64,000 bases of DNA from Rhodospirillaceae bacterium (lineage in GTDB: Bacteria > Pseudomonadota > Alphaproteobacteria > CACIAM-22H2), in NCBI GenBank assembly GCA_022843945.1, contig JALHMR010000012.1:1-64000 (forward strand), written 5' to 3'. A program made the position numbers and the translations under genes. Shown here in pieces: positions 6,816 to 15,073 of the stretch. The notes beneath the pieces are model-generated. The model had not been told where the DNA came from and made no database searches. It saw only the letters and a list, made by a program, of their open reading frames with translations. Numbering within the stretch: the stretch's first letter is position 1; each line of letters starts with the position of its first letter.

Positions 6816-8813
6816 ATGAGGCGCGACGACGAGTTCCGCCCGAAACTCGGCAAGATCCGCTCGCGCGGGAATCGGCAAGGAAAGCGCTATGCCCAGCGGG
6901 TCTTGCGCGCCATCGCTTTCGCAGGCGGCCACGGGCGCGGACATGCGGAGCCGGCGCGCCGATTCACCGGCAGCCGCATCGGCCGCGGCGCCGGCGTCGG
7001 CCGGGTGCTGAGCCGGCGCGATCGCTATCGCGGCCTCCGCGCGCGCCGGGTGATCGTCAAGACGCGTATCGTCAAGCTGGCGGGCAAGGGCATGAACGCC
7101 GCCCGTCTGCACCTGCGCTATCTCCAGCGCGACGGGGTGACGCGGGACGGCAGCCCCGGCGAGCTCTACGACGCGACCCAGGAGCGGGCCGACGGCAAGG
7201 CGTTCCAGGCGCGCGGCGAGGGCGACCGCCATCAGTTCCGCTTCATCGTCGCACCCGAGGACGCCGTCGACTACGACGACCTCAGAGGTTTCACGCGCCG
7301 CCTCATGCGCCAGATGGAAGCCGATCTCGGGACCAGGCTCGATTGGGTGGCCGTCGATCACTACAACACCGGCCATCCTCATACTCACGTTGTCCTGCGC
7401 GGCAAGGATGACCGCGGCAAGGACCTGGTCATCGCCCGTGACTACATCACGGACGGGATGCGCCAACGGGCGGTGGAGATCGCCACGCTCGATCTCGGGC
7501 CGCGCACGGATCGGGAGATCGACGCCCGCCTCCAGCAGGAGGTGGGGCAGGAGCGGTTCACGACCTTGGATCGTGACCTGATCCGCGGAGCGGGGGGCGA
7601 CGACGGCAGTCTCGATCTGCGCGGCTCGCCGGTCGGTGCGGCGGCGCGCGCCCGGCGGGCGCTGCAGGCCGGCCGTCTCCGCACCCTGCAGCGCCTGGGG
7701 CTTACGGCCGAGACTGCGCCTGGGCTTTGGCACCTGTCGCCGCAACTCGAGGCAACCCTGCGGCGCATGGGCGAGCGCGAGGACATCATCAAGACCCTGC
7801 ACCGGGCGATGACCCGCGCCGGCCAGGAGCGCGGCGCGGTCGACTATGCGATCTACGACCCGGCCGATCCCCGGGCGAAACCGCTCACGGGCCGGATGGT
7901 CGAGCGCGGTCTGGCGGACGAGCTCAACGACCGTCATTACCTGGTACTCGATGGGACCGATGGCCGGACGCACTACGTCGAGGTCGGCAGCGCCGATCCG
8001 AACGACCTCGTGCCCGAGGGCGCCATCGTCCGTGTCGTTCCAAGACGGCCGGCGCTGAAGGCCGCGGACCACACCATCGCGGCTGTCGCAGAGGCCCATA
8101 ATCGCCGGTACAGCGTCGAGATCCACCTCGCGGCCGACCCCACCAGCTCGGCGGAGTATGCGCAGACGCATGTGCGCCGGCTTGAGGCCTTGCGGCGGGC
8201 GGGTGTGGTTGACCGTGAGGCTGACGGCACTTGGCGCATCCCAGACGACTATCTCGAGCGCGCCCAGGCGGTCGAGGCGGCGCAGGTCGCGCGCCAGCCG
8301 GTGATGATCGAGACCCTGTCGCCGCTGCCGCTCGCCCGTCAGGTCCGGGCAGAGGCCGCCACCTGGCTGGATCGCGAGCTCACATCCAAGGAGCCTTCAG
8401 CGCTACGGGACGCGGGCTTCGGCCGCGAGGTTGGCGATGCCCTCGCCCAGCGCCGGCGCTGGCTCATCGAGCAAGGTTTTGCCGAGATGCGGGCTGACCG
8501 GGTGTGGTACCGCCGCAATCTGCTCGCCCAGCTCCAGCGTCGGGAGCTGGCCCGCGCCGCGACGCAGCTCAGCGGTGAGATGAACCTGCCCTATGCCGAA
8601 ACCCGCGATGGCGAACGGATCGAGGGCACCTACCGGCGCCGCCTCGATCTGGTCAGCGGCCGTTATGCGCTCGTCGAGAAGTCGCGCGAGTTCACGCTAG
8701 TCCCGTGGCGGCCGGTGCTCGACCGGCATGTCGGCAAGCCGGTGGGCGGGATCATGCGCGGCGACGATGTTTCATGGACGATCGGCCGGCAGCGTGGGAG
8801 AGCGATTTCATAG
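6816..8813 (+). CDS. Conjugative relaxase, VirD2-like, DUF3363 type
   Basis: About 665 residues. The N-terminal third is a VirD2-like nicking domain: LHLRYLQRDG (with a candidate catalytic Tyr), HQFRFIVAPED and the metal-binding VDHYNTGHPHTHVVLRG box (HPHTH near 187-191). The rest is the DUF3363 region. It would cut oriT and stay bound to the 5' end of the transferred strand, delivering it to TraG and the Trb channel. I chose ATG 6816 over GTG 6795 because it has GGGGCGG upstream and gives the usual MRRDDEFRPKLGKIRS start of this family. It is 8 kb from ardC and 2.2 kb from traG, the gap to traG being filled by cargo. Confidence 0.88.
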   Translation: MRRDDEFRPKLGKIRSRGNRQGKRYAQRVLRAIAFAGGHGRGHAEPARRFTGSRIGRGAGVGRVLSRRDRYRGLRARRVIVKTRIVKLAGKGMNAARLHLRYLQRDGVTRDGSPGELYDATQERADGKAFQARGEGDRHQFRFIVAPEDAVDYDDLRGFTRRLMRQMEADLGTRLDWVAVDHYNTGHPHTHVVLRGKDDRGKDLVIARDYITDGMRQRAVEIATLDLGPRTDREIDARLQQEVGQERFTTLDRDLIRGAGGDDGSLDLRGSPVGAAARARRALQAGRLRTLQRLGLTAETAPGLWHLSPQLEATLRRMGEREDIIKTLHRAMTRAGQERGAVDYAIYDPADPRAKPLTGRMVERGLADELNDRHYLVLDGTDGRTHYVEVGSADPNDLVPEGAIVRVVPRRPALKAADHTIAAVAEAHNRRYSVEIHLAADPTSSAEYAQTHVRRLEALRRAGVVDREADGTWRIPDDYLERAQAVEAAQVARQPVMIETLSPLPLARQVRAEAATWLDRELTSKEPSALRDAGFGREVGDALAQRRRWLIEQGFAEMRADRVWYRRNLLAQLQRRELARAATQLSGEMNLPYAETRDGERIEGTYRRRLDLVSGRYALVEKSREFTLVPWRPVLDRHVGKPVGGIMRGDDVSWTIGRQRGRAIS

Positions 8814-8903
8814 GTGGAGCGGTGCTAGGTTGTCGTTGAGCTCTCATGCTGCGTGTCCCAAAATTGAGAAAGCGAATCGCATACGGGCCAGCGCAGGTAA
8901 GAC

Positions 8904-10127
8904 ATGATTAAATTCTCGATAGGTGGTCGCACGGTAGACCCGCGCAATGTTGGTGATGCGCTGATGCAGGCGGCGTTGCAGCAGATCAAAGCGCAGATCA
9001 CTAGTAAGATCGGTTCGATTCGTGATCCCGAAACCGGTGAGTTCCCAACCATCATTGTGAGGGGGGATAGCCTCGATAAGCTGTCTCTGCACGTTGAAGG
9101 ATCGCCGCAGCTCGTCGCGCTGGTTAAGGAGCGACTCGGCATAACGTCCTCGGAGCAGGAGCAGCCGATGTCTATTACCACCAACCCGCCGAAGGTATTT
9201 CTCAGCTACACGTCTGACGATCTGGCGCTGGCCGAGCGCATTGCTAGAGCGCTACATGGCAATGGTATCGAAACCTGGTGGGACAGGTGGTGCATCTATC
9301 CCGGCGACAGTCTGCGCAGGAAAATCGACGAAGGTCTGGCAGGCTGCACGCATTTCGTCGTGCTACTGACGCCCCGCTCAATTTCCAAGCCTTGGGTCAA
9401 TCAGGAGATGGACGCTGCGCTGGTTGCCAAATTGAGAGACCAGTGCAAATTCATTCCGTTGCGCAGCGAACTGCCTGCCGCTGGCTTGCCACGCCTGCTG
9501 TCCGGCATGCATTCGCCGGAGATCTCTGGCGATGACGACATAACGCAGCTGGTCAACGATATTCATGGTATTAGCCGCAAGCCGCCGCTTGGCGCAGTGC
9601 CGAAGGCGGCTGCAAGTGCTGTGGCGAACACGGGGTATTCTCCCGCGGCCACAATGATTGCAAAGCTATTCGTCGAAAGCACCCGATACGGAATGTTTGC
9701 GGACCCGCAGTTTGAGATGGAAGAAATTGCCAGCGCTACCGGACTGACTGTAGATGACGTGAAAGACGGGCTCTACGAATTGAGCGGGTTTTTTCGACAA
9801 TCTAGTGCGAGCCGATCGATCGGGCACGTATTGGTCGAGAGCACCCTTTTTGCCAATTTCGACCAACACTGGAAGCCATGGAATCCTGCCGACGATGCGC
9901 TTCGGCTCGCAGCCGACATCGTCAACGACGCTAAGTTTCCCCATGATCCAAAAGAAATCGCCGCACTCTATGGATGGGAACCACGGCGCCTGAACCCAGC
10001 GATTGCTTATCTGGCTGAGCGCGGCTTGATCGTTGATTATCGAGTGCTCGCCTCAAATCCGTACATCACCAGTCGCGTCGTGGGTAACGAAAACATGCGA
10101 CGCTTTGTCAAAAGCCGATCATCATAG
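8904..10127 (+). CDS. TIR-domain protein with C-terminal winged helices
   Basis: 407 residues in three parts. Residues 1-80 are a small domain of unknown type. Residues 96-200 are a TIR domain: PKVFLSYTSDD, ETWWDRWCIYPGDSL, FVVLLTPRSISKPWVNQEM. The W164-V-N-Q-E168 pattern matches the catalytic Glu position of NAD-cleaving TIRs. Residues 240-400 look like two winged-helix units (EEIASATGLTVDDVKDGLY and KEIAALYGWEPRRLNPAIAYL). TIR enzymes deplete NAD or make signal nucleotides in phage defence; the winged helices could sense DNA. It is an insertion between the relaxase and traG with clearly lower GC than both, so cargo. The ATG has GCAGGTAAG upstream. Confidence 0.8.
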   Translation: MIKFSIGGRTVDPRNVGDALMQAALQQIKAQITSKIGSIRDPETGEFPTIIVRGDSLDKLSLHVEGSPQLVALVKERLGITSSEQEQPMSITTNPPKVFLSYTSDDLALAERIARALHGNGIETWWDRWCIYPGDSLRRKIDEGLAGCTHFVVLLTPRSISKPWVNQEMDAALVAKLRDQCKFIPLRSELPAAGLPRLLSGMHSPEISGDDDITQLVNDIHGISRKPPLGAVPKAAASAVANTGYSPAATMIAKLFVESTRYGMFADPQFEMEEIASATGLTVDDVKDGLYELSGFFRQSSASRSIGHVLVESTLFANFDQHWKPWNPADDALRLAADIVNDAKFPHDPKEIAALYGWEPRRLNPAIAYLAERGLIVDYRVLASNPYITSRVVGNENMRRFVKSRSS

Positions 10128-10193
10128 GGACAGAGGTCGCGATTTGTTTGCATCGAACAGGTGTTGCCCTTGGCTATCAGATAACTCAACGCT

Positions 10194-10793
10194 TCAGCTT
10201 GCGCGGTCAGCGGCAGCCTTAATCGCGTCGCCGGACTGCTTCTGAAGAGCCGGGTCACCAAGAATGAATCGGGCGATTGGCCTCGGTGCAGTCGGGCTGA
10301 AAGGCGACGGCTGAAACTCTAGGTACGGTTTCGCTCTTGCATAGAAGAACTCTTCCGTATCGCCCCACAGCCATTCACGATCCGCTCGCTTGTCGGGCTC
10401 GGCGAACTTCAAGAGCATTTGCTTCCGCAGTTCACCAGCGGATGGCAGAAGCTCCAACTCGATCTTGAACACGCGTGGCGCCTCTCGGGTCGGCGTGAAG
10501 AACAACTGTACCAAGGCATCCTTACGTTCGGCCTTTAGCAGGTTAACGCCCTTGTAGTCCTGTCCTCGAATCAACTCGCGGCGTTGCAGCGCCACGGCCT
10601 GATCGAAGGACGGCCCGACGGTCGTCCGGATGTTGGTGAACTGCGAAGCCCGGGCGACGCGCTCCGCTTCGTCGGCCGTCATCCCGAGCTTGAACCCGAG
10701 CAGGTCAAACTTCGCGGGATCGGCGGCGAGGGAAAGATTGGGGACAAGGATCAGAGTTAGGACTGCGAGCGTACGGGCCAAGTGTTGCCTCAT
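10194..10793 (-). CDS. Putative periplasmic protein of unknown function
   Basis: 199 residues from ATG 10793, chosen because a GGAGAACGCC site lies just upstream and the protein then starts with a good signal peptide (MRQHLARTLAVLTLILVPNLSLAA). A longer reading to 10904 would bury that signal. The mature part begins DLLGFKLGMTADEAERVA, the type of GM-x-x-x-E-A unit seen in many small secreted proteins that sense or bind envelope partners; the rest is not recognised. It faces the TIR gene and ends 66 bases from it. Role unknown; an immunity, exclusion or cargo gene are all possible. Confidence 0.65.
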   Translation of the reverse strand: MRQHLARTLAVLTLILVPNLSLAADPAKFDLLGFKLGMTADEAERVARASQFTNIRTTVGPSFDQAVALQRRELIRGQDYKGVNLLKAERKDALVQLFFTPTREAPRVFKIELELLPSAGELRKQMLLKFAEPDKRADREWLWGDTEEFFYARAKPYLEFQPSPFSPTAPRPIARFILGDPALQKQSGDAIKAAADRAS

Positions 10794-11071
10794 CGGCGTT
10801 CTCCGTGGATCGCCAACAAGAACATCCCCGGGAATCCGCGCCGGCTGCAGCCGTGACGCGCAATCTTCAGCCTGTTCTGAAGCGCCAATTATAACCCAAC
10901 GCATGTCATGCTGCTATCGTCCGCTAGCCTACGCTCTCGTCTGCTGGGCTTGGGTGCGCCTGCGTTCGGCGCCGTCCGGCGTAGAAAATCGCAATTGGGG
11001 TCGATTGCGGTTCTAGCGACTCCAGTGATTTCATCCGCCGCATGGCTGTTTGATTCGTGCGGAGCTGCCGC

Positions 11072-13084
11072 GTGACTCCGACCAAGGTTCTGATCGGCCA
11101 GGCTCTCGTCGTGTTCGCCATCGTCATCGGCGGACTGTGGATTGCGACGCAGTGGACCGCATCGGTCTTCGATCATCAGCCGCAGCTTGGGTCGGCGTGG
11201 TTCTCCCTCGGTCCGTGGCCGGTGTACTACCCGTGGCGGCTATTCGAATGGTGGTACGCATTCGAGCCCTACGCGCCTTCGGTCTTCAATCAGGCGGGGT
11301 CGATAGCTGCGGGCAGCAGCCTCCTCGCCGCGCTTGTTGCGGTTCTCGGGTCGGTGTGGCGGGCGCGGCAAAACCGACTGGTGACAACCTACGGCTCATC
11401 GCGCTGGGCGACACGTCGCGAGGTGGCTGTGGCAGGCCTATTCCGGCCGCAAGGGGTCTTCCTAGGGGCTCTTGGCAATCGCTATCTCCGCCACGATGGC
11501 CCTGAGCATGTCATGGCATTTGCGCCGACGCGATCCGGTAAGGGTGTCGGTCTCGTCATCCCCACTCTCCTGTCTTGGACTGGAAGTGCTGTCGTTCATG
11601 ACATCAAGGGTGAGAACTGGCAGCTCTCGTCCGGCTGGCGGTCGAAATTCTCGCACTGTCTGCTCTTCAACCCGACTGATCCGCGCAGCGCCCGCTACAA
11701 CCCTTTGCTCGAAGTCCGGAAGGGGCCGCACGAAGTCCGCGACGTCCAGAACATCGCGGACATTCTCGTCGACCCTGAAGGCGCGCTCGAACGGCGGAAC
11801 CACTGGGAAAAGACCAGCCATAGCCTGCTCGTTGGCGTGATCCTGCATGTGCTGTATGCCGAGCGCGAGAAGACTCTCGCTCGCGTCGCCAGTCTTCTCT
11901 CCGATCCGCAGCGGTCATTCCAGTACACGTTGCGCGCCATGATGGCGACCAACCATCTCGGCACGCCTCAGAAGCCAGTGGTTCACCCGGTCGTAGCGTC
12001 AGCGGCGCGCGAGGTACTGAATAAGTCTGAGAACGAGCGCTCAGGGGTTCTCTCGACGGCCATGAGCTTTCTTGGTCTCTACCGTGATCCAACGGTGGCG
12101 GATGCGACGGCGGCCTGCGACTGGCGGATCGCCGATCTGATGGATGCCGCTCGGCCGGTGTCGCTCTACCTCGTCATTCCACCCTCGGACATCAGCCGCA
12201 CCAAGCCGCTGGTCCGTTTGGTCCTCAACCAGATCGGCCGCCGGCTGACCGAAAAGCTGGAAGGCGATCCGGGGAAGGGGCGCCGGCACCAGCTGCTGAT
12301 GATGCTCGATGAATTTCCGGCACTTGGGCGTCTCGACTTCTTCGAGACCGCGCTGGCGTTTATGGCCGGCTATGGAATCCGCTCGTATCTGATCGCCCAA
12401 TCGCTCAACCAGATATCGAAGGCCTATGGCGAGAACAACGCCATCCTTGATAACTGCCATGTCCGGATCGCTTTTGCGTCGAACGACGAGCGCACCGCCA
12501 AGCGCATCTCGGACGCGCTGGGCACGGCCACCGAGCTGAGAGCCCAGCGCAACTACGCGGGCCATCGGCTGGCCCCCTGGCTGAGCCACGTCATGGTCTC
12601 TCGTGCGGAGACAGCGCGCCCGCTGCTCACACCGGGCGAGGTCATGCAGTTGGCGCCCGAAGACGAGCTTGTGCTGGTCTCCGGGTTGGCGCCAATCCGC
12701 GCCAAGAAGATCCGCTACTACGAGGACGGCAATTTTCTGCCGCGTGTCCTGCCGTCACCTGAGCTGACGCTGAACGCCTATCGCGACCGGCCGCCGTCCC
12801 GACCCGACGATTGGACCGGCCAAGTGCGCGGCACGCACGAAGAGCTGACGGCCCAGGCTGAGCAGGAGTTCGGCGATGAGGATGGGCAGCAGCATCAGCT
12901 TTCGCCTGGTTTGCCGGCAATGGAGCCTGCCCCGCAGCCCGAACCCGCACCGGATGACGCGGAGCACATCGATGATGAGATCCCGGTCGAGCACCCCGTG
13001 ACCAACAGCCAGGTGGCGCGACGAGCTTACGGCATCAATCTCGACCGAGGTCATGCCTTGCCTGGCCTGGGAGGTGACGCGTGA
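11072..13084 (+). CDS. traG: Conjugative coupling ATPase TraG (VirD4 family)
   Basis: About 670 residues. Two N-terminal membrane helices (about 5-27 and 80-100) precede a T4CP ATPase domain with Walker A APTRSGKGVGL (about 150-160) and Walker B LMMLDEFPALG (about 409-419). The protein links the relaxase-DNA complex to the Trb channel and powers DNA export at the inner membrane. I prefer GTG 11072 to GTG 11057: GGAG lies 7 bases before it and the protein then starts MTPTKVLIGQ, as usual in the family. Its stop overlaps the next gene by 4 bases. Confidence 0.9.
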   Translation: MTPTKVLIGQALVVFAIVIGGLWIATQWTASVFDHQPQLGSAWFSLGPWPVYYPWRLFEWWYAFEPYAPSVFNQAGSIAAGSSLLAALVAVLGSVWRARQNRLVTTYGSSRWATRREVAVAGLFRPQGVFLGALGNRYLRHDGPEHVMAFAPTRSGKGVGLVIPTLLSWTGSAVVHDIKGENWQLSSGWRSKFSHCLLFNPTDPRSARYNPLLEVRKGPHEVRDVQNIADILVDPEGALERRNHWEKTSHSLLVGVILHVLYAEREKTLARVASLLSDPQRSFQYTLRAMMATNHLGTPQKPVVHPVVASAAREVLNKSENERSGVLSTAMSFLGLYRDPTVADATAACDWRIADLMDAARPVSLYLVIPPSDISRTKPLVRLVLNQIGRRLTEKLEGDPGKGRRHQLLMMLDEFPALGRLDFFETALAFMAGYGIRSYLIAQSLNQISKAYGENNAILDNCHVRIAFASNDERTAKRISDALGTATELRAQRNYAGHRLAPWLSHVMVSRAETARPLLTPGEVMQLAPEDELVLVSGLAPIRAKKIRYYEDGNFLPRVLPSPELTLNAYRDRPPSRPDDWTGQVRGTHEELTAQAEQEFGDEDGQQHQLSPGLPAMEPAPQPEPAPDDAEHIDDEIPVEHPVTNSQVARRAYGINLDRGHALPGLGGDA

Positions 13085-13524
13085 GAGAAGGCGACTTCCA
13101 CGTCCGGCTCGATGACGAGTTAAACGCCCGGCTCGATCTGCTGGCCAAAGGAGGCGGTTCGAAGTCCTCCATCGTTCGGGACGCGGTGCGGACGTATCTC
13201 GACCGGGGTGCTGCAATCGATGCCAACCCCATGATCGTCGCCCGGCTGGACAAACTCTCGCAGCAGATCGGCCGGCTGGATCGGGACAGTCAGGTGCTGA
13301 TCGAGACGCTAGGGCTGTTCGTTCGGTACCAGCTCAATGTCACGCCGCCATTGCCCGTGAAGGATCAAGCCGCGGCCCGCGCACAAGGCCAGGCGCGTTT
13401 CGACAACTTTATCGAACAGGTTGGTCAGCGGCTGAAACAACGGCGTGGTTTTGCCGCCGCGGTCCACCGACAGGCGGGAGACACGACTGGAGCCGAGGTT
13501 CCAATACCGGAGGCGGCCGAATGA
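13081..13524 (+). CDS. CopG-like ribbon-helix-helix protein of the trb operon
   Basis: 147 residues with a ribbon-helix-helix at the N-terminus (FHVRLDDELNARLDLLAKGG, SKSSIVRDAVRTYLDRG) followed by a helical, Gln/Arg-rich tail. Genes of this type sit between traG and trbB in many alphaproteobacterial ICEs; a role as transfer regulator or relaxosome accessory is likely. The GTG at 13081 overlaps the traG stop, and the stop overlaps the trbB start, so it is firmly inside the operon. Confidence 0.8.
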   Translation: MREGDFHVRLDDELNARLDLLAKGGGSKSSIVRDAVRTYLDRGAAIDANPMIVARLDKLSQQIGRLDRDSQVLIETLGLFVRYQLNVTPPLPVKDQAAARAQGQARFDNFIEQVGQRLKQRRGFAAAVHRQAGDTTGAEVPIPEAAE

Positions 13525-14492
13525 TCTCGGGTCATAGCGAAAGCCGCGACCGCCGCCGCGCCATGCTGCGCACGGCCATGGGGCCCGTGATCGGCGCTGC
13601 CCTGGCTGACCCTGCGGTGATCGAGGTGATGGTAAACCCAGACGGCTGCCTGCGGCTGGACCGCCTAGGCGAAGGGCGCACCGACACGACAACCCGGCTG
13701 GGTGCGGCCGAGGTTGAGCGGATCATCCGTCTGGTCGCGAGTCACGTCCGGACTGAGGCTCATGCCGAAAACCCGATCATCAGTGCCGAGTTGCCGGAAT
13801 CGGGTGAACGGTTCGAGGGAATCCTGCCGCCCGTATCGCCTGCGCCCTGCTTTGCGATCCGTAAGCCGGCGGGCCAGGTCTACACGCTCGACGACTATGT
13901 GCGTGACCGGATCATGGGTCCCGCGCAGGCGGAATTCCTGCGCAAAGCGATGGTCGAGCGTCGCAATGTGCTGATCGCCGGCGGCACGAGCTCCGGCAAG
14001 ACAACCCTCGCCAATGCGCTCCTGGCGGAAATCGCCAAAGCCGATGAGCGGGTGATCCTCATCGAGGATACGCGCGAGCTGCAATGCGCGGCACCGGATT
14101 GCGTGGCGTTGCGGACCAAGCCGGGCGTGGTGACTCTCGCCGACCTGGTGCGTTCGACGCTGCGGCTTCGTCCTGACCGCATCATCGTCGGCGAGGTGAG
14201 GGGTCCGGAAGCCCTCGCCATGCTGAAGGCCTGGAATACCGGACACCCCGGCGGGATCGCGACGGTGCATGCCAATTCCGCGAAGGCTGCCCTCTACCGC
14301 ATCGAGCAACTGATCCAGGAAGCCGTGGTCACCGTGCCGCGGCAACTGATCGCCGGCGCCATCGATCTCGTCGTGTTCATCCGCGGCCGCGGGGAATCGC
14401 GCCGGGTAGAAAGCATCATCGAGGTCGCCGGACTGGCGGACGGCGATTACCGGGTAGTCGACGCCACACCCGTGCGGCTTCAGCTCTTGTGA
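13521..14492 (+). CDS. trbB: TrbB, secretion ATPase of the conjugation channel
   Basis: 323 residues, VirB11/PulE-type hexameric ATPase. Walker A GGTSSGKTT (about 154-162), Asp box VILIEDTRELQ, the Walker B-like RPDRIIVGEVRGPEAL and the His box GHPGGIATVHAN are all present. It drives pilus assembly and substrate transfer from the cytoplasmic side. First gene of a nine-gene trb run with mostly 1-4 base overlaps. Confidence 0.93.
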   Translation: MISGHSESRDRRRAMLRTAMGPVIGAALADPAVIEVMVNPDGCLRLDRLGEGRTDTTTRLGAAEVERIIRLVASHVRTEAHAENPIISAELPESGERFEGILPPVSPAPCFAIRKPAGQVYTLDDYVRDRIMGPAQAEFLRKAMVERRNVLIAGGTSSGKTTLANALLAEIAKADERVILIEDTRELQCAAPDCVALRTKPGVVTLADLVRSTLRLRPDRIIVGEVRGPEALAMLKAWNTGHPGGIATVHANSAKAALYRIEQLIQEAVVTVPRQLIAGAIDLVVFIRGRGESRRVESIIEVAGLADGDYRVVDATPVRLQLL

Positions 14493-14507
14493 TCGAAGGA
14501 GATGCCG

Positions 14508-14819
14508 ATGCGTAAGCGTCTGACCGCCGCCGCAGCCCTAGCGACAACACTGTTCTGGACGAGCGCGGCTTACGCGGCCGGCTCGAACATGCCCTGGGAG
14601 CGGCCGCTGCAGCAGATCCTGGATTCCGTGCAGGGTCCGGTCGCGCGCATCATGGCCGTCATCATCATCACCATAACCGGCCTGTCGCTCGCCTTTGGCG
14701 ATACCTCCGGTGGCTTTCGGCATCTCCTCCAGATCGTCTTCGGTCTCACAGTCGCTTTCGCCGCGACGAGCTTCTTTCTGGCGTTCTTCAACTTCGGCGG
14801 CGGGGCGCTGGTTTTATGA
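14508..14819 (+). CDS. trbC: TrbC, conjugative pilin precursor
   Basis: About 103 residues, two hydrophobic helices (MAVIIITITGLSLAFG and IVFGLTVAFAATSFFLAF) after a Sec signal that ends around SAAYAAGS. VirB2-like pilins of this kind are cleaved and, in IncP systems, cyclised by TraF. The start at 14508 leaves six bases to the AAGGAG at 14496-14501; an in-frame ATG at 14502 lies too close to that site. The stop overlaps the trbD start. Confidence 0.88.
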   Translation: MRKRLTAAAALATTLFWTSAAYAAGSNMPWERPLQQILDSVQGPVARIMAVIIITITGLSLAFGDTSGGFRHLLQIVFGLTVAFAATSFFLAFFNFGGGALVL

Positions 14820-15073
14820 GCGTCCCCGGCTTTGAAGTGCCGCTCCACCGGTCCCTGACCGAGCCGATCCTGCTTGCCGGGGCACCGCGAGGTGTTGCCA
14901 TCGTCAATGGGACGATCGCGGCCGCCCTTGGTCTTGGTCTGCGGCTGTGGCTCGCGGGGCTTCTCGTTTGGATCATCGGACACTCGGTCGCCGTGTTCGC
15001 GGCGAAGCGTGATCCGCAATTCATGGACGTGCTTGGGCGCCATTTACGGCACCGGGGATGGCTCTCGTGCTGA
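14816..15073 (+). CDS. trbD: TrbD, inner-membrane component
   Basis: 85 residues with the VirB3-like layout: short cytoplasmic start with EVPLHRSLTEPILLAGAP, then two close membrane helices (about 27-65), then a short basic end. It assists pilus assembly together with TrbE, whose start it overlaps by 16 bases. Confidence 0.88.
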   Translation: MSVPGFEVPLHRSLTEPILLAGAPRGVAIVNGTIAAALGLGLRLWLAGLLVWIIGHSVAVFAAKRDPQFMDVLGRHLRHRGWLSC

